From: Apostichopus japonicus
Taxonomy: Eukaryota; Echinodermata; Holothuroidea; Aspidochirotida; Stichopodidae
Reading direction: 5' to 3'
DNA: 62,000 bases
Assembly (NCBI RefSeq): GCF_037975245.1
Contig: NC_092577.1
Coordinates: forward strand, 2,802,501 to 2,864,500
Part shown: positions 11,440 through 22,900 of the stretch, piece by piece
Layout: every line of letters begins with the position of its first letter
Position numbering within the stretch: position 1 is the first letter of the stretch
The notes under the pieces: generated by a model
Seen by the model: the letters and a program-made list of their open reading frames with translations, nothing else
Database searches by the model: none
What the model was told of the DNA's origin: nothing
Program-made: the position numbers and the translations under genes

Positions 11440-11560
11440 GATATATTTTTCGCACATGTAATTTTGTTTCGACACCCAAAATCCCTGTGGGAGGGCGACT
11501 GGGGGCGACAAGCTTTCATGGGGGCTGTCGCCCCCCAACGCCCCCCTGGCTACGCCACTG
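11440..11560. mobile_element. Partial hAT-type element end
   Basis: The sequence ends ...CCCCCTGGCTACGCCACTG at 11560, the reverse complement of a CAGTGGCGTAGCCAGG terminus. It abuts a transposase fragment in mid-frame. The other end was not located, so the left limit is approximate. Confidence 0.55.
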
Positions 11561-11686
11561 GTGGATGTGCATGAGTGCCAAACCGCTGAGTCTCTCTTCA
11601 TTCATTGTAGAACGCATGTAGTTTTTTATTCTGTGCATTGCGCTGAACGACCTTTCAGCAGTTGCCGAAGCTATTGGCATGGTTAA
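11561..11686 (-). pseudogene. Second hAT transposase fragment (hATC), cut by an insertion
   Basis: The minus strand translates without a stop through PIASATAERSFSAMHRIKNY, then MRSTMNEERLSGLALMHIH, the classic hAT C-terminal dimerisation motif (A-T-A-E-R-S-F-S, R-S-T-M, E-R-L). The frame is broken exactly where the MITE end at 11560 begins, so a non-autonomous hAT-type element landed in a hAT transposase gene. A further terminus of type CTGGCTACGCCCCTG is at 11958-11972. Only ~42 residues remain. The sequence differs from the remnant at 8972, so it is another family. Confidence 0.75.
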
Positions 11687-12039
11687 TCATGGTTAGTCTT
11701 AACTAAATGTTAAAAACTGACAAGATCGGATCCTAGTAATTTTCGGCGGGTAGAATGTTGAATGAAACGGCACGCGATAGAAATGACAGAAGAATAGGTC
11801 ACCTAATTTAGTCATATTCTTGCTACGTTCATTTCAATAGTTTTTCCTGTCTAGACTCTTAAACTTGTCCAGCAAGCTTATGGATTTGAACTATGGGGGC
11901 TTTTAAAAAAGATAACTTGGCCAAAAAAATGTAGGTCCGGGCTTACAGTGCTACATACTGGCTACGCCCCTGCTGATTATGAATTTGAATTTAGAGAAAA
12001 ACTAATTGATTAATGCATTTCGTTCATTCCTTTTGCAAT

Positions 12040-12355
12040 CATAAATATAGTATTTCATATGAAGTATCAGAAAGTTGTAGGGATGTCCCCTCCCTTTGGT
12101 TATAACCAAAAAAGATATCCTGCTTTGAAAAAAAAGAACTGCTTCTTAAGAAACATATTTTCAACATCTAAAATAAAAGAGGCAGTTATAGGACATTTCC
12201 AAAATAAGTGCTCAATATTCTCAGTTTCAATTTTACAAAAAGGTACAAAGATCTGAATCACTTTTACCCATCAATGAAAGAAGCCTATTCGTGGCAACAA
12301 TTCTATGAATAAATTTAAACAGGAAAAATTGGATTTTAGCTTCAGATCTTATGAT
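12040..12355 (-). pseudogene. L1/Tx1-like LINE C-terminal fragment, copy 1
   Basis: On the minus strand the frame around 12233-12350 gives FIHRIVATNRLLSLMGK, matching FLHRILGTNHLLYRMN in the neighbour fragment at 12615-13130 and FLHRIIGTNHYRHKIG at 59.9 kb. Further minus-strand sequence continues the resemblance with frame breaks. This is the zf-RVT (zinc-binding, reverse-transcriptase-associated) region at the C-terminus of such LINE proteins. Non-functional. Confidence 0.65.
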
Positions 12356-12356
12356 T

Positions 12357-12492
12357 ATTAATATTAATGTTATTATTATTATTATTATTATTATTATGAT
12401 TATGATTATGATTGTTACTACTACTACTACTATTATTATTATTATGATTATTATTATTATTATTATGATTATTATTATTATTATTATTATTT
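12357..12492. repeat. (ATT)n microsatellite
   Basis: Mostly ATT/ATG trinucleotides between two LINE fragments of the same orientation. Confidence 0.9.
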
Positions 12493-12614
12493 TTTTCTTT
12501 TTCATCTCATTTATTCTATAAATACATGCATGTGTACATATGAATATTGAATGCAATTTTTTTAACGTATCTAATAATAACATAACTATCGCTTATACAT
12601 AGTAATTTAAACGT

Positions 12615-13140
12615 TTAACTGAGTTCATGAATAAAATGACAATTTCTGAACGCAGTACAAAGGCTATCATAAGTTATTTTGCTCCGAATATGAGATCTAT
12701 CCAAACTTTTTTCTACTTGAAGGATGAACTTAAATTTATCGATAAATTCATTTAATATTGGCACTTCATTATTCATCTTTTGACTAAAGATATAGTACTT
12801 CAAATGAAGGATGAGAAAATTATACGGATGACTCAGAATTAGCTTGTAGCCAAAGAAAATGTCACTCTTGGTGAAAATAAATTGCATACCTAGAATACGT
12901 CGCTCAATATCTAATATAAAGTTTGAAGTAATTTGACAATCCCAAAAAAGGTGCTCTATCGTTTCATCATGTCTCCCACAGAACGTACAGCTTGCATTTT
13001 CCTTGATATTCATGCGATAGAGTAAATGATTAGTTCCCAGTATACGGTGGAGAAAACGGTATTGAAAATAACAAATCTTGCTTTCTCTACAAGAAATGAG
13101 AGGAATACGGAAAATAGTCTGCCACTGCAAATCAATAAAC
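12615..13140 (-). pseudogene. L1/Tx1-like LINE C-terminal fragment with zf-RVT motif, copy 2
   Basis: A 171-residue minus-strand frame carries FQYRFLHRILGTNHLLYRMN followed by CTFCGRHDETIEHLFWDC, a CxxC...H...C zinc-binding pattern of the zf-RVT domain that follows reverse transcriptase in L1/Tx1-like LINEs. No reverse-transcriptase catalytic motif lies upstream; the frame runs into a (TAA)n tract at 13168. It closely resembles the C-terminal part of the LINE at 59.8-60.1 kb. A truncated, dead copy. Confidence 0.75.
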
Positions 13141-13165
13141 TCAAAATTATTTCCCCATTTGTTAA

Positions 13166-13167
<2 letters not shown>

Positions 13168-13245
<78 letters not shown>

Positions 13246-13307
13246 TAATAATGATGATGATAATATTATTATTATTATTATTATCATCATCATCATTATT
13301 ATTAGGA
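13168..13307. repeat. (TAA)n / (ATG)n / (ATT)n microsatellite
   Basis: Pure TAA runs change to ATGATG and then ATTATT, forming a partly self-complementary tract next to the first exon of the Reeler gene. Confidence 0.9.
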
Positions 13308-13340
13308 TTATTGGCGATCATGGACATAAAGGATACTCAC

Positions 13341-13560
13341 CTTGTACAGTAGCACCTGGGGTAACAGTTGCTGGTAAGATCGTGATATCGAAGGGAGGAG
13401 TCGATGTTTGAGGCGTCACTCCTTGATGATCGGGTATAAGGTCTATACATGCTTGAATGCCAGCCCCAGAAGGGAAAGACTCTACTTCGGTAAGCGATAT
13501 CGAGGCAAACATGAAACCGACAAGCTTCACAGAGTGAAAGGAAAATTTCAACCCGGCCAT
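13341..13560 (-). CDS. First coding exon of a secreted Reeler-domain protein (partial gene)
   Basis: The start codon is at 13558-13560 in good context (AAAATGGCC). The 73 encoded residues begin with a hydrophobic signal peptide (MAGLKFSFHSVKLVGFMFAS) followed by FPSGAGIQACIDLIPDH, QGVTPQTSTPPFDIT and VTPGATVQ. That is the N-terminal pattern of Reeler domains (P-x-G-A-P-x-x-A-C ... P-x-H ... PQ-x-x-x-x-P(Y/F) ... PG), as in ferric-chelate reductase 1-like and Hdd11/defence-like proteins. The exon ends in a perfect donor, G|GTGAGT, in phase 1. Continuation exons should lie to the left but were not found; the leftward sequence is mostly repeats. The gene is divergent from CHTF18, ~3.3 kb away. 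Exon call strong, exact product unknown. Confidence 0.7.
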
Positions 13561-13692
13561 TTTGAAAATCTAACAGCGCTTTCCAAATGTACCTTTTATG
13601 CCGACCGATTCGCGACAGGATCTAACCTGTTGTTAGCGCCAATCCGCATTATAGCCAGTTGTTCCACGTCGAAAGTTTGCGATTCAGTATAC

Positions 13693-13740
13693 ATTGGTAT
13701 AGTCCCAAGAACAAAGAGACCAAATTTGGTCTATACCAAT
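13693..13740. promoter_or_regulatory. Palindromic region upstream of the Reeler exon
   Basis: ATTGGTATAG (13693-13702) and its exact reverse complement CTATACCAAT (13731-13740) enclose a perfect 14-bp palindrome GACCAAATTTGGTC (13718-13731). It lies 133-180 bp upstream of the start codon at 13560, where a promoter or 5' UTR could be. Regulatory role is inference only. Confidence 0.3.
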
Positions 13741-15979
13741 ATCGGTTACGGATGAGTGGAGATGAAATCTTTAACCTATGACGTTTTTTAAGTTTAATAT
13801 ATGAAAGACTACCTATATATGATACTTCAAGATATTGGCATATACGTAACATCTGCCCCCCCCCCCCCCCATCCTGTGGCTCTCCTTTAGGTAAATGCCA
13901 ACTCACTATCTGGTTGGAATTGTTGTGGTTAATGAGAAGACAATGACATCGATAAGCCAATACATACTCTCGTATAGTCATATTGCTTTGAGTGTGTGGG
14001 ATCGAGTAACAACTGGTTATTGTGTTCGGCTGTTGCATGTTTCCATTTTTATTATTCATATCATTTTTATATTTTGTAATTCCTGTATATTATCTTTATC
14101 ACTTGCTTACTAAATCACTAATTATATGATATGATGTGATTATATGATATGGAAGTTGGTGTATTCATTTTGTGTGAGTATAGTTGTGTGTTAAGTTTCC
14201 AAAAGGGGGGGGGGAAGGGGGGGGGGTGGAGTGCGAGGATGTAATTATACGTCCTTACTGAACTACTGTAGTAAGATGGGATGATATGACTACAATATGA
14301 AAACGGATGATTTATTTTCTATTTTCTGTTTGGTTATCGAGATGAAGTTTTGATTGATAAAATGAAAGCGATCCATATATGTTAAGTGTTTGTTTTCGTA
14401 TTACATATGTTTATTTAGTAGCCTGACTGGCATGGTTTAAGTATATATATACTTATCGGTTCATAACCTCCACATAAACTGACTCAATTTAATTGGACAA
14501 TACTTATAATAGTTTATATGAATAAACATGAGGTGACTTCATCATCATTATTCAGTCTTGTGGGATTCGGCTCCTTGTCGAGCTCCCAGACATACCGATG
14601 TAGTCACTGTGTGTGTGTATTTATTTAAAAAGAAGAGGTGGGAGGGGCTTACGAAGGTGGGAAGGGCTTAAGAAGACGTGGGAGGTGGACGGACGTACGG
14701 ATGGCTGGGTGGGTGGGTGGGTGAGTAGGTGGAAGGATGGATGGATGAATGGATGGATGGACAACCATTTTACAGCCATGATCATTTCATCTCATGGTAA
14801 ACTAATGCTAAAGGCTATGTAATATACGGTGAATTCCATTCAACAGAAAATGTACACGTTACTTTTCATAGCTTATATTTTGCTAGGATTCACTGATATC
14901 GCTCAGGCCCCAGTAGAACATGGAAATTAGGTTTTTTTCTAGGGGTGGGGTGGGGGAGGGATTGTTGGAACGAACTTCAAAGACCTCCTGTCTACCTCGG
15001 TCCTACTCCTCTTCCTCCTCCTCGAATTCCGTCTCCTCTGATCCGTTTTACGAAGACATTTTCGACTACTTGAATTTCCTCTTATGCGAATTTGCTCCTG
15101 TTTTTTTCGATTGCGGTTGAGTTTATTGGGATTATTTCTGTTGTAGCGCTAGCCTTTCCTCTACATTGATGTGAGTATAATTTAACCAAAAATGACTAAA
15201 TATACACAAGAATTAAACAAAATCGAAGAGATATGGGCTTTCGGTAATTCCTTACTCCTTGGCAACGCAGAGCGGTGTTTTGCCAGTCTGCTAGACAGTA
15301 AACTAATACGGGCGAAATTCAGATGGAACACTTTTAGGCGCGCTTTTATGACTAACAGAAGAAGCTATGCCTACACGGCTATAATGATGAAAAGAATCAT
15401 TAAGAAACACTCCCAACCCATGTTAACATGCTTAATCAATTAACTTTAATGATGATGAACCAGTAATCAAAATTTTATTTATTCTTTTGTAATAGCAAAT
15501 CATTTTTAATAATATGTTATTGTTATGAAATTAACAATTACGGAATGTAATACACAAACCTTGTTTTTTTTTCAATTATGGGCTTTCGTATCAATCTTCC
15601 AATCGATAAGAAATATTGTAATGGCTTAGATGTAATTGTCACCAACATGTCTATTCCTACTGGCCAAGCTAAGGCTTGAAGAAGAAGTTTATTTCATCAA
15701 GGCACCTTTGTTTTGTTTTTTCTTTGCTTCCTGGCTGTTTTAAATTCGGAATGGTATGGAGTAGTAGGCTTAAATAAGGTTACTTTGGTATACGGTAATT
15801 TATACATTTATTTAGAATAAATATCCTGAAAGAACTGACTGGTTTTAATATGTAGAGTAAACGTTATGGAGTGTATTTCATATTTATTTTACCAAAGGCG
15901 ACATTTATATTGTCCAGACTGAAGATATCGCCAGAAGCTTACTGTGTCGTGAGTTAAGTGGGTAAGTCAATGGGAGAGA
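13741..15979. other. Divergent intergenic region, no gene recognised
   Basis: Holds poly-C at 13856, G-rich tracts near 14205, a GGATGGNTGG-type short repeat at 14700-14760 and AT-rich sequence. An 83-residue open frame at 15192-15443 (plus) matches no family I recognise and has no supporting signals. Confidence 0.5.
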
Positions 15980-16339
15980 TTAAAGGGTGTGAAGACTCGC
16001 GCTAAAAGAAATGTCTAATGCTGGTTATTCTGACTTAGGTGTAACAGAAGTGTTAGATACCACCGCATCGATCCCAGAAAATACACACACAGTTTGCTAC
16101 CGTCGGTAATGCGACAGTAGTGTACAGTCAGTACATACAGCTGCGGTCAATACCCAAAGCACAGTGTATAAACGATACAGCGATGGACATCTCAGGTTCA
16201 GCTAAAGTTAATAAGGTATCACGTTTCATTATTGTCTGCATTTTGTAGCGACAAAAACAAAACGTCACTTACAAGCAACAGAAAGTTAACTTTTTCAGAT
16301 GACCGCACGCGGTTTGGGGCGAGTCTTCAATGCATTTAA
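15980..16339. mobile_element. TTAA-type MITE, copy 2 (complete, ~350 bp)
   Basis: TTAA at 15980-15983 and at 16336-16339 flanks inverted ends of the form TTAAAGGGTGTGAAGACTCG and, from the other side, TTAAATGCATTGAAGACTCG. Non-coding interior. Copies at 10313 and 35932. Superfamily (piggyBac versus Kolobok) undecided. Confidence 0.8.
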
Positions 16340-16407
16340 TTGTTGTAGACGACATCGCCACATCTATGATTTAGTCGATTGTGTTCTGTAGTAGCGCAGT
16401 GAGTCTC

Positions 16408-16457
16408 TGACGTCATTAAACAAAGTCTCGCGCAACTGGCGAAGCGCGGGAAATTGG
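16408..16457 (+). promoter_or_regulatory. CRE, E2F and inverted CCAAT cluster upstream of CHTF18
   Basis: TGACGTCA, a perfect CRE, is at 16408-16415. GCGGGAAA, a consensus E2F site, is at 16446-16453, immediately joined to ATTGG (inverted CCAAT, NF-Y type) at 16453-16457. The cluster lies ~420-470 bp before the CHTF18 start codon and just downstream of the MITE at 15980. No TATA box is seen. E2F plus CCAAT is typical of S-phase gene promoters; function here is inferred from site identity and position. Confidence 0.5.
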
Positions 16458-16877
16458 TATTAGATTTGATTGAATAAAAAGTAATTGCGAAATGCCTAAC
16501 GTTAGTCCGGTTATGCAGGGTGAAAAAGAAAGTTAATTATCTGGTGGTGGAATGGTCCTTGCTTTAAGTTCAAGTTATATGAGGAGTTTTTATAGTGGAA
16601 CTTGAAAACCAATCCAATCAATACGCCTCACGTAGCCTAATCCATGTCTTATTCAGTGTAGCGACGTAGAGGCCTACAGTATCCTGCAAGAACTATATTA
16701 GTACTAAGTACTAGGCCTACTACTAGTACTACTAGACTTGGCTAGGCCATGCTCTCTGTTGTGCAAGTTGGGATCTTCGAATATAATTTTGCCTTCATAT
16801 AATAGCACGACACTACTGTACGTGCAGAATCAGAGCGAAACACTCCCGTTCAAAAAGTTCACTCAGTATTCTTCGCC

Positions 16878-16944
16878 ATGGATACAGACGACCCGTTTGA
16901 TGACATGTATGCTGATGAGTTGGAGGTCTTGCGAGATTTGGAAG
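16878..16944 (+). CDS. CHTF18: CHTF18 exon 1 (residues 1-23)
   Basis: Encodes the acidic N-terminus MDTDDPFDDMYADELEVLRD, resembling the start of vertebrate CTF18. The donor is GAAG|GTAGGC, phase 1. Confidence 0.85.
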
Positions 16945-19900
16945 GTAGGCTAGCCTAAGTTCATTTTCGAAACAGATGCTTGATGATTAGCCTTGGCTAG
17001 GGCTAGTCTAACTTAAGTTATAAATTATTATCTAGTACTATTGTTTCACACATTGGAAGCAATGCCTTTTGGACAGGTCAGTCAGTCTATCAAGTTCCAT
17101 GACAACTTACCCTTACCCTTCAAGTTCAAGTAAAGTGAGGGTTGCCTAGGCCTACTACTAGTAGAAGTTACATTTAAGGTAAATGAACTTGTGTACTACT
17201 ACTAGTATTAATATTATCAATATTAGGCTATATACTGTTTGTTAGTTGGGCTAGCCAAGGCCTCATCAGGTTATACTTGCTATAAATAATGTCTAACAAC
17301 TAACTTAGATAACATAAGAACAAAATTGTGCCTGGACAACTAGTAAGTAATATGGGCCAAAGGCCAATATGTAATGTTTGTGATTGGTATCCTGATCGTT
17401 TGGCCCATAAAGCAGATAGCTTGGACAAAATCATGTGTTCTGACTGCACCGATACGTACTTGTATGCCAAGGCGGTTATTCATAAATTATGACAAATCTG
17501 CTATTTAATTTTTGAAAGTCTGGTTGCTAGAATTGGAAAGGGTTGGTTAGTCTAGGATTATGGTTTATCTTGTACCTGACAAAATTTGAAAGTTTCAGAC
17601 AGCTGTTGTATGTGTAAACTATGGCAATAAGCAAAATATGTCCAGTAATCTCTCTATTAAAACACATCATTTCTTATGTATGTAAAAGAAATAAAGCTTG
17701 AGAAACAACCAGTAAGGATGAAATGTTTCTTCAGTTTTTGCTATCCGCAAGATGTTGTCTTTTCTTTTTTGTCATCAGACAATGTCAGTGACATTTCCAA
17801 GCCAGAGATCAGAAAGGAAAGTTCCCGAGATGTTCACCCTCCTGATCCGTCTCAGAAGAAGTCCAGCAAGGGTGAGACAACCAATCCCCCCCCCCACCAC
17901 CTCCACCCCTCTCCCATCATTAGACAAACTTGAAAATGAACAATCTTTATAATGACAAAATGACATTTCTGCTATTCAGTTATTCATTATAAAATTCAGT
18001 GACTCTCAAAAGATAGTTACACACCAAAAAAAAAACCAACATTAAGTTACACTAAAATGAAATATACCTCCAGTTTCTTGGCTTTTTCTGCCCGTCTAGA
18101 ATTTTATCCAATCTTACCTTCGAATGAAAATTCACATAGAATGCCTTTGTAAACTTTCATAGTTAATCTCTACAGGAACATTTCTGTCATGAAAAAAGTA
18201 TTGTAAATTTTAAAACCAAACATCATTTTTAAGTTTAAGAGTTGCCTTCCATACAAACAAGCCAATTCAGTCATGTACAGGGAATTCCTTCATTTAATGT
18301 GCTGCAATATTCATGCAGTCCGATCAATAAGACCCTTTAATATAATTTTCAGTCACTGTTTATTCATTTTACGTGGTAACCTTTAAAGAATCTTTACTTT
18401 TACTATTTATACAGAGGTAAATATCTCAACTGTTTTATGACATTCTGTTTTTTCGTCTTTGATATTTGACATTTCTTTGAACTCCTTAAATTATGAATAT
18501 ATAATTTGCTATTTATACTGGTTTTCATAAATGTGTCTCATGTATTAATAGTAGTAACTTTGTAATATTGTGAGTAAAACATTTTGCTGTAATCGTGGTA
18601 TGTAAAGAGTATATAAATAAACAAGTTAAGAGGCTGCAGCAGGCAAACCAATGCTGGAGAAGTGTTTCTTCAGACTTTCCTCTCGATTTTCTCTCTTTGT
18701 TCATTCTAGAAGCTCAGCCGGTTTTGAATGGCTCATCAAGAAAGAGGGGGATCGAGGAAATGTTTGGACCTCTCTCATCAGACAGTGAGGACGAACTTGT
18801 GATAGATCTTCAGCCAGCTGTTCACAGTTACGGTCAATTTTATTTTCACTTTTTGTTTCCTCTAGAGCCGAACTAGCTGTTTCTTCTTCTCATGTTAAAA
18901 GTTGTTTACAGATACTGGTCAAAATTTTTTGTTTTTTAATAACGAATGTTAATGAGGTTACAGGGTCAAATGTCAAACTCTTCAAAATGCAATTTAACTA
19001 GACCAGCGCAATGGCTGTTTGTTGACAACTAGTATAGGCTTTGTCTGCGAATTCACGCAATAACCGTGATTTCTTTTTTTACCTCGTGAACAAAAACTGT
19101 TATCCTAACACACTGTAGCATACGCAAACTGGAGCCTATACCGCATTCCCTGATAGTAAAGCTTTGGGACAGTCTGAGTGGCTGACATTTCAAGTCTAGC
19201 GGGATATTCATCAACCTCTGAAGATTCTGTTAGGGTTGAATTGTTCATCATGTCCTAGATTTCAGCCAGGTTTGATCTAGTTTTGCATCTGGTCTGATAT
19301 AACAATTGACGAAAAAGCAGAAGAAAAATACCAAAAGGAAATAGCAAAGCAAAAATGAATATGCTATAAAGATATAAGAATCTTTATCGACCATAAAAGG
19401 AATTGGCATTTACTCCATCTCAGTAAAACAGACAAAACAATCATAAATACATCGAAAATACATAAATAGCTGATTCCTAAAACGAAAAATTAAGACTACT
19501 ACGCCCATGTTCTCACACATTAAACTGGCCTATTTCCTACAGAATTCATTGGCAAGATTGAAGATAGCCCTTGGCAAGAAAGAACGCCTGTATCGCCTGT
19601 AGGGATGCTAGGTTTCATTGCTTCTAACACTGTTATCCACTCGACCACGGCTCTAATATATATTTGGCTCAGTCAGAATTTTCTCGGCGTCTAGCTCAGA
19701 ATATCCCAAACCCAATACAGAATGCAGATTTAACTCTGCTCTAAAGCAATATTTTAAATATAACAGGATGAGTGCGTGCGACTCGTGGTAGCATAGAGGG
19801 TAAAGCTAGGATGGGAGAAAAGGTTGCCTAACGAAATTAATGGTTAAAAAGTACCAGTGATTTACTGTCGATTTATTATTAACTTCTAAAAGTCATTGTT

Positions 19901-22900
19901 GAATTCAAACGTAAGGAACGGTGAAATTCCGCCACAAGAAAATTACAATGAGCGATAATCCAGCAAGGACCAGTCTTTTGACTGGGAGTTGACTGCAGTA
20001 GGAGGGGGGGGGGGGTGGGTCTGTGATGTCATCATGTTGAACATCTTTGTTTTTCAAATGCTTGACTTTCCCAGTGTCATCTTCTTACTGATACATTCAT
20101 GTCATATCACAGAATGTTTGCTTTATGGAGCTCTGTTAACAATCCCTGTTATTTTAGTAATTTCATCAAAATTCAATTTTGTCTTGTAAATTCTATTTCC
20201 CTAGAGCTGTCAAATAGTCAGCTAAATATTATATTATATGTATGTATTTTAGATCCTCCTGCAAGCAGGAACTCGCGAAGAAGCCTCATTGGCTTATCAA
20301 AGCCGCAAGCTGACCGAAGTCAGTCTCTTACATTCATATTTAACGTCCATGATTATGAATTGTCAATTGTCAACAACTCTGTAACTGGACGACATACATT
20401 AATCTTGGAGTGACTCAAACCAGGGACCTTATGATTGGAAGGCACCTGCGTTAACCACTGAGCTAACACTCCACAATTGTGATGTCTCACTGTATATTAA
20501 ACGAAAAACGAATTACTCTGTCAGCTGAATTTTCTGTGATGACCAAATTCATTCACTCTGCCGTTGCCAGATACAATCACAAAAATATCACCAAAATTTT
20601 GAAAAGTTAATATCTACAGTACGTCAAAGAACATGCTATAAAGATGTGGTTTTGACCACAAAAAAAGTCTAGCTTTTTTTTGGGGCTATTAGGCAATTAA
20701 CTTCAATCAGCAATAATTAATATCCTTTTTCAAAAGGAGCTTTATAGAGTAAGTAAATAACATTTCCTGCTGAAGACATTGTGTGTGTATGTGTGCCCTT
20801 TTTTTCATATCCAGAATCTCCTGTCTGTAAGAAGATGAGACACGACAAAGATGGTAAGCTTCCCGAGGCCGGAGACGAGCAGGACTTTGAGATAACACCT
20901 CCCCCATCCCCGGAGAAGGAACTGGAAACCCTGGCGAGGATAAAGATGCAGAAAGAGTTGACAGAAATTAGAAGAGTTCAAAAGGACACATGGTCTCAGT
21001 CAACAAGTTACAAGGAAACCACAGACAAAACACCGTCCCCTGCAAAGAGAGAGTCGTGCGTCTTGAATCGCGAACCGGAAGGATTGTCGATCACAGTGAC
21101 GGGAAGCAACGGCAAAAGAGTCTTCTTGAGGAAACAGGAAGAGGTTTTGGAGAAGACTGTTTCTAAGGTTTGTCCAAAAGGCGACCTTTTACAATTTCAT
21201 AGTCTGCCATGGACTTGGTCCTTTAAAGAAATTCCAGGTGTGCTAAGAATCACACTCCCACAGAAACTTTAGGGGTGTTGTAAAGTGTGAAAATAAAGTC
21301 TTGTGTGGTACACAACACTGTAATTCTACCACACCGTGACCATATGGTATTGTATTAACCTAACAATGTCATATTGTATTGTATTGTACCTAACAATGTC
21401 ATATCATATTGTATTATACCTAACAATGTCATATCATGGAGTTAGAAGAGACTCTTCTAACTCCATGGTCATATCGTATTGTATTATACCTAACAATGTC
21501 ATATCATATTGTATTATACCTAACAATGTCATTTTGGTACCAGTCATGATCTGATCTTTGCAAATATTTCTCTTACAGAATGGCACAATGACCTTTGACC
21601 CTAGTGCTGGAAAAGTGACACTCCTCCGGATGTCTATCCATCAACTTCGTCAACAAATAGAGGAAGAGGTATTTATCTCCAAGAAAAAACATAATTAGTA
21701 GAAATGTAATAATAAATAATTTGGTCATTACTACATTTTTATATTTTTAAGAACCAAGCTGAGCCAGAACAAACCTGGAACTTGTGCATCCAGTTCATGA
21801 TACTTGAAGTTGGTATAATGCTTTGCCAATTGCCAGACGAAATGAGTCAGCTTGTCCCATGACTGCAAGCCGGGATGTATACTTCTGTGACCCTCCTCTC
21901 CCCCACCCCTCCCCTCATTGGCAGATAGAATATAACAAATTATTCCAGAGCACTCTAAATAAGTACATAACATGTATTTGTGTTTTACAACCTAAAAAGT
22001 CTAAAATACTTCTGCATTGTTCAAAAGTTGCAAAACATTGCACCATTTAATCATCTGAGCACCCTTCCTCCATTTAGCAAAAGGGAAGGGGTCACCCATC
22101 CATTTAGACACCTCCCATGGACAACATAGCCTCTTATCCCCCTTCCACAACCAGTACAAACAAAAATTGTCGGATCAAGCCTGCCCTTGACTAAAAAATC
22201 TCTTTTGAGTTATGATAAAGATGGTCTGCCTGGAAGATGACACAACAGAAGCTTCTGTCAGAGTTTTATGAAAGATTTATAAAAAAAAAGAAACTTCAAA
22301 AGATCCAAAACACCGCTGCAAGTATTGTGAAAAGGAAGGGAACAAAATGCCGAACCTCTCCACTTCTGAAGGAACTTCATTGGCTCCCTATCAGCTACAG
22401 AATTCATTATAAACTACTTCTCACCTTTGTGCTCGTCATCTGGAACGGCCTGTGTACCTGTCACAACTTCTCTTGCCATATATTCCAACTTGCAAGCTTC
22501 GTTCTTCCAACAAACTGTATTTAACTGACATTCCTAAACCACGCTTGAAGAACTATGGTTACACGAATATACACGAATATCTCTGGAAGTCTGGAACAAG
22601 TTACCAATTCACATTCAAACATGCCATAAACTTTCTACATTCAAAAGTCTACTTAAGACCCATTTTTTCACTTGTTCTTTTGTAAATTAATTTACTTTCT
22701 TTCTAAAACGCCTTGAGCAGTGACTTTTGTCTACTGATTTGGCGCTATATAAGTCTCATTTATTATGATTATTATTATTAAAAATTGGGAGGGGGGGCTG
22801 GTGGTGGTTCCTCAAGTTGACCTCTCTGGGTTTTTATAAATTACCACAAAATGGAAACCTATCTGAGAAATTATAAGCTAACTTTGAAAGGAGCTACAAT

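Noticed and set aside
11047-11479. Poly-Asn, poly-Ile and poly-Tyr frames on both strands
   Set aside because: Artefacts of a (TAA)n microsatellite; the same applies to 12233-12583 and 13010-13352.
13408-13755. 115-residue plus frame antisense to the Reeler exon
   Set aside because: No family match; it is the shadow of the signal-peptide exon plus upstream palindromic sequence.
16738-16953. 71-residue plus frame overlapping CHTF18 exon 1
   Set aside because: It is in another frame; the CHTF18 frame is confirmed by the 22 downstream exons and an upstream in-frame stop.
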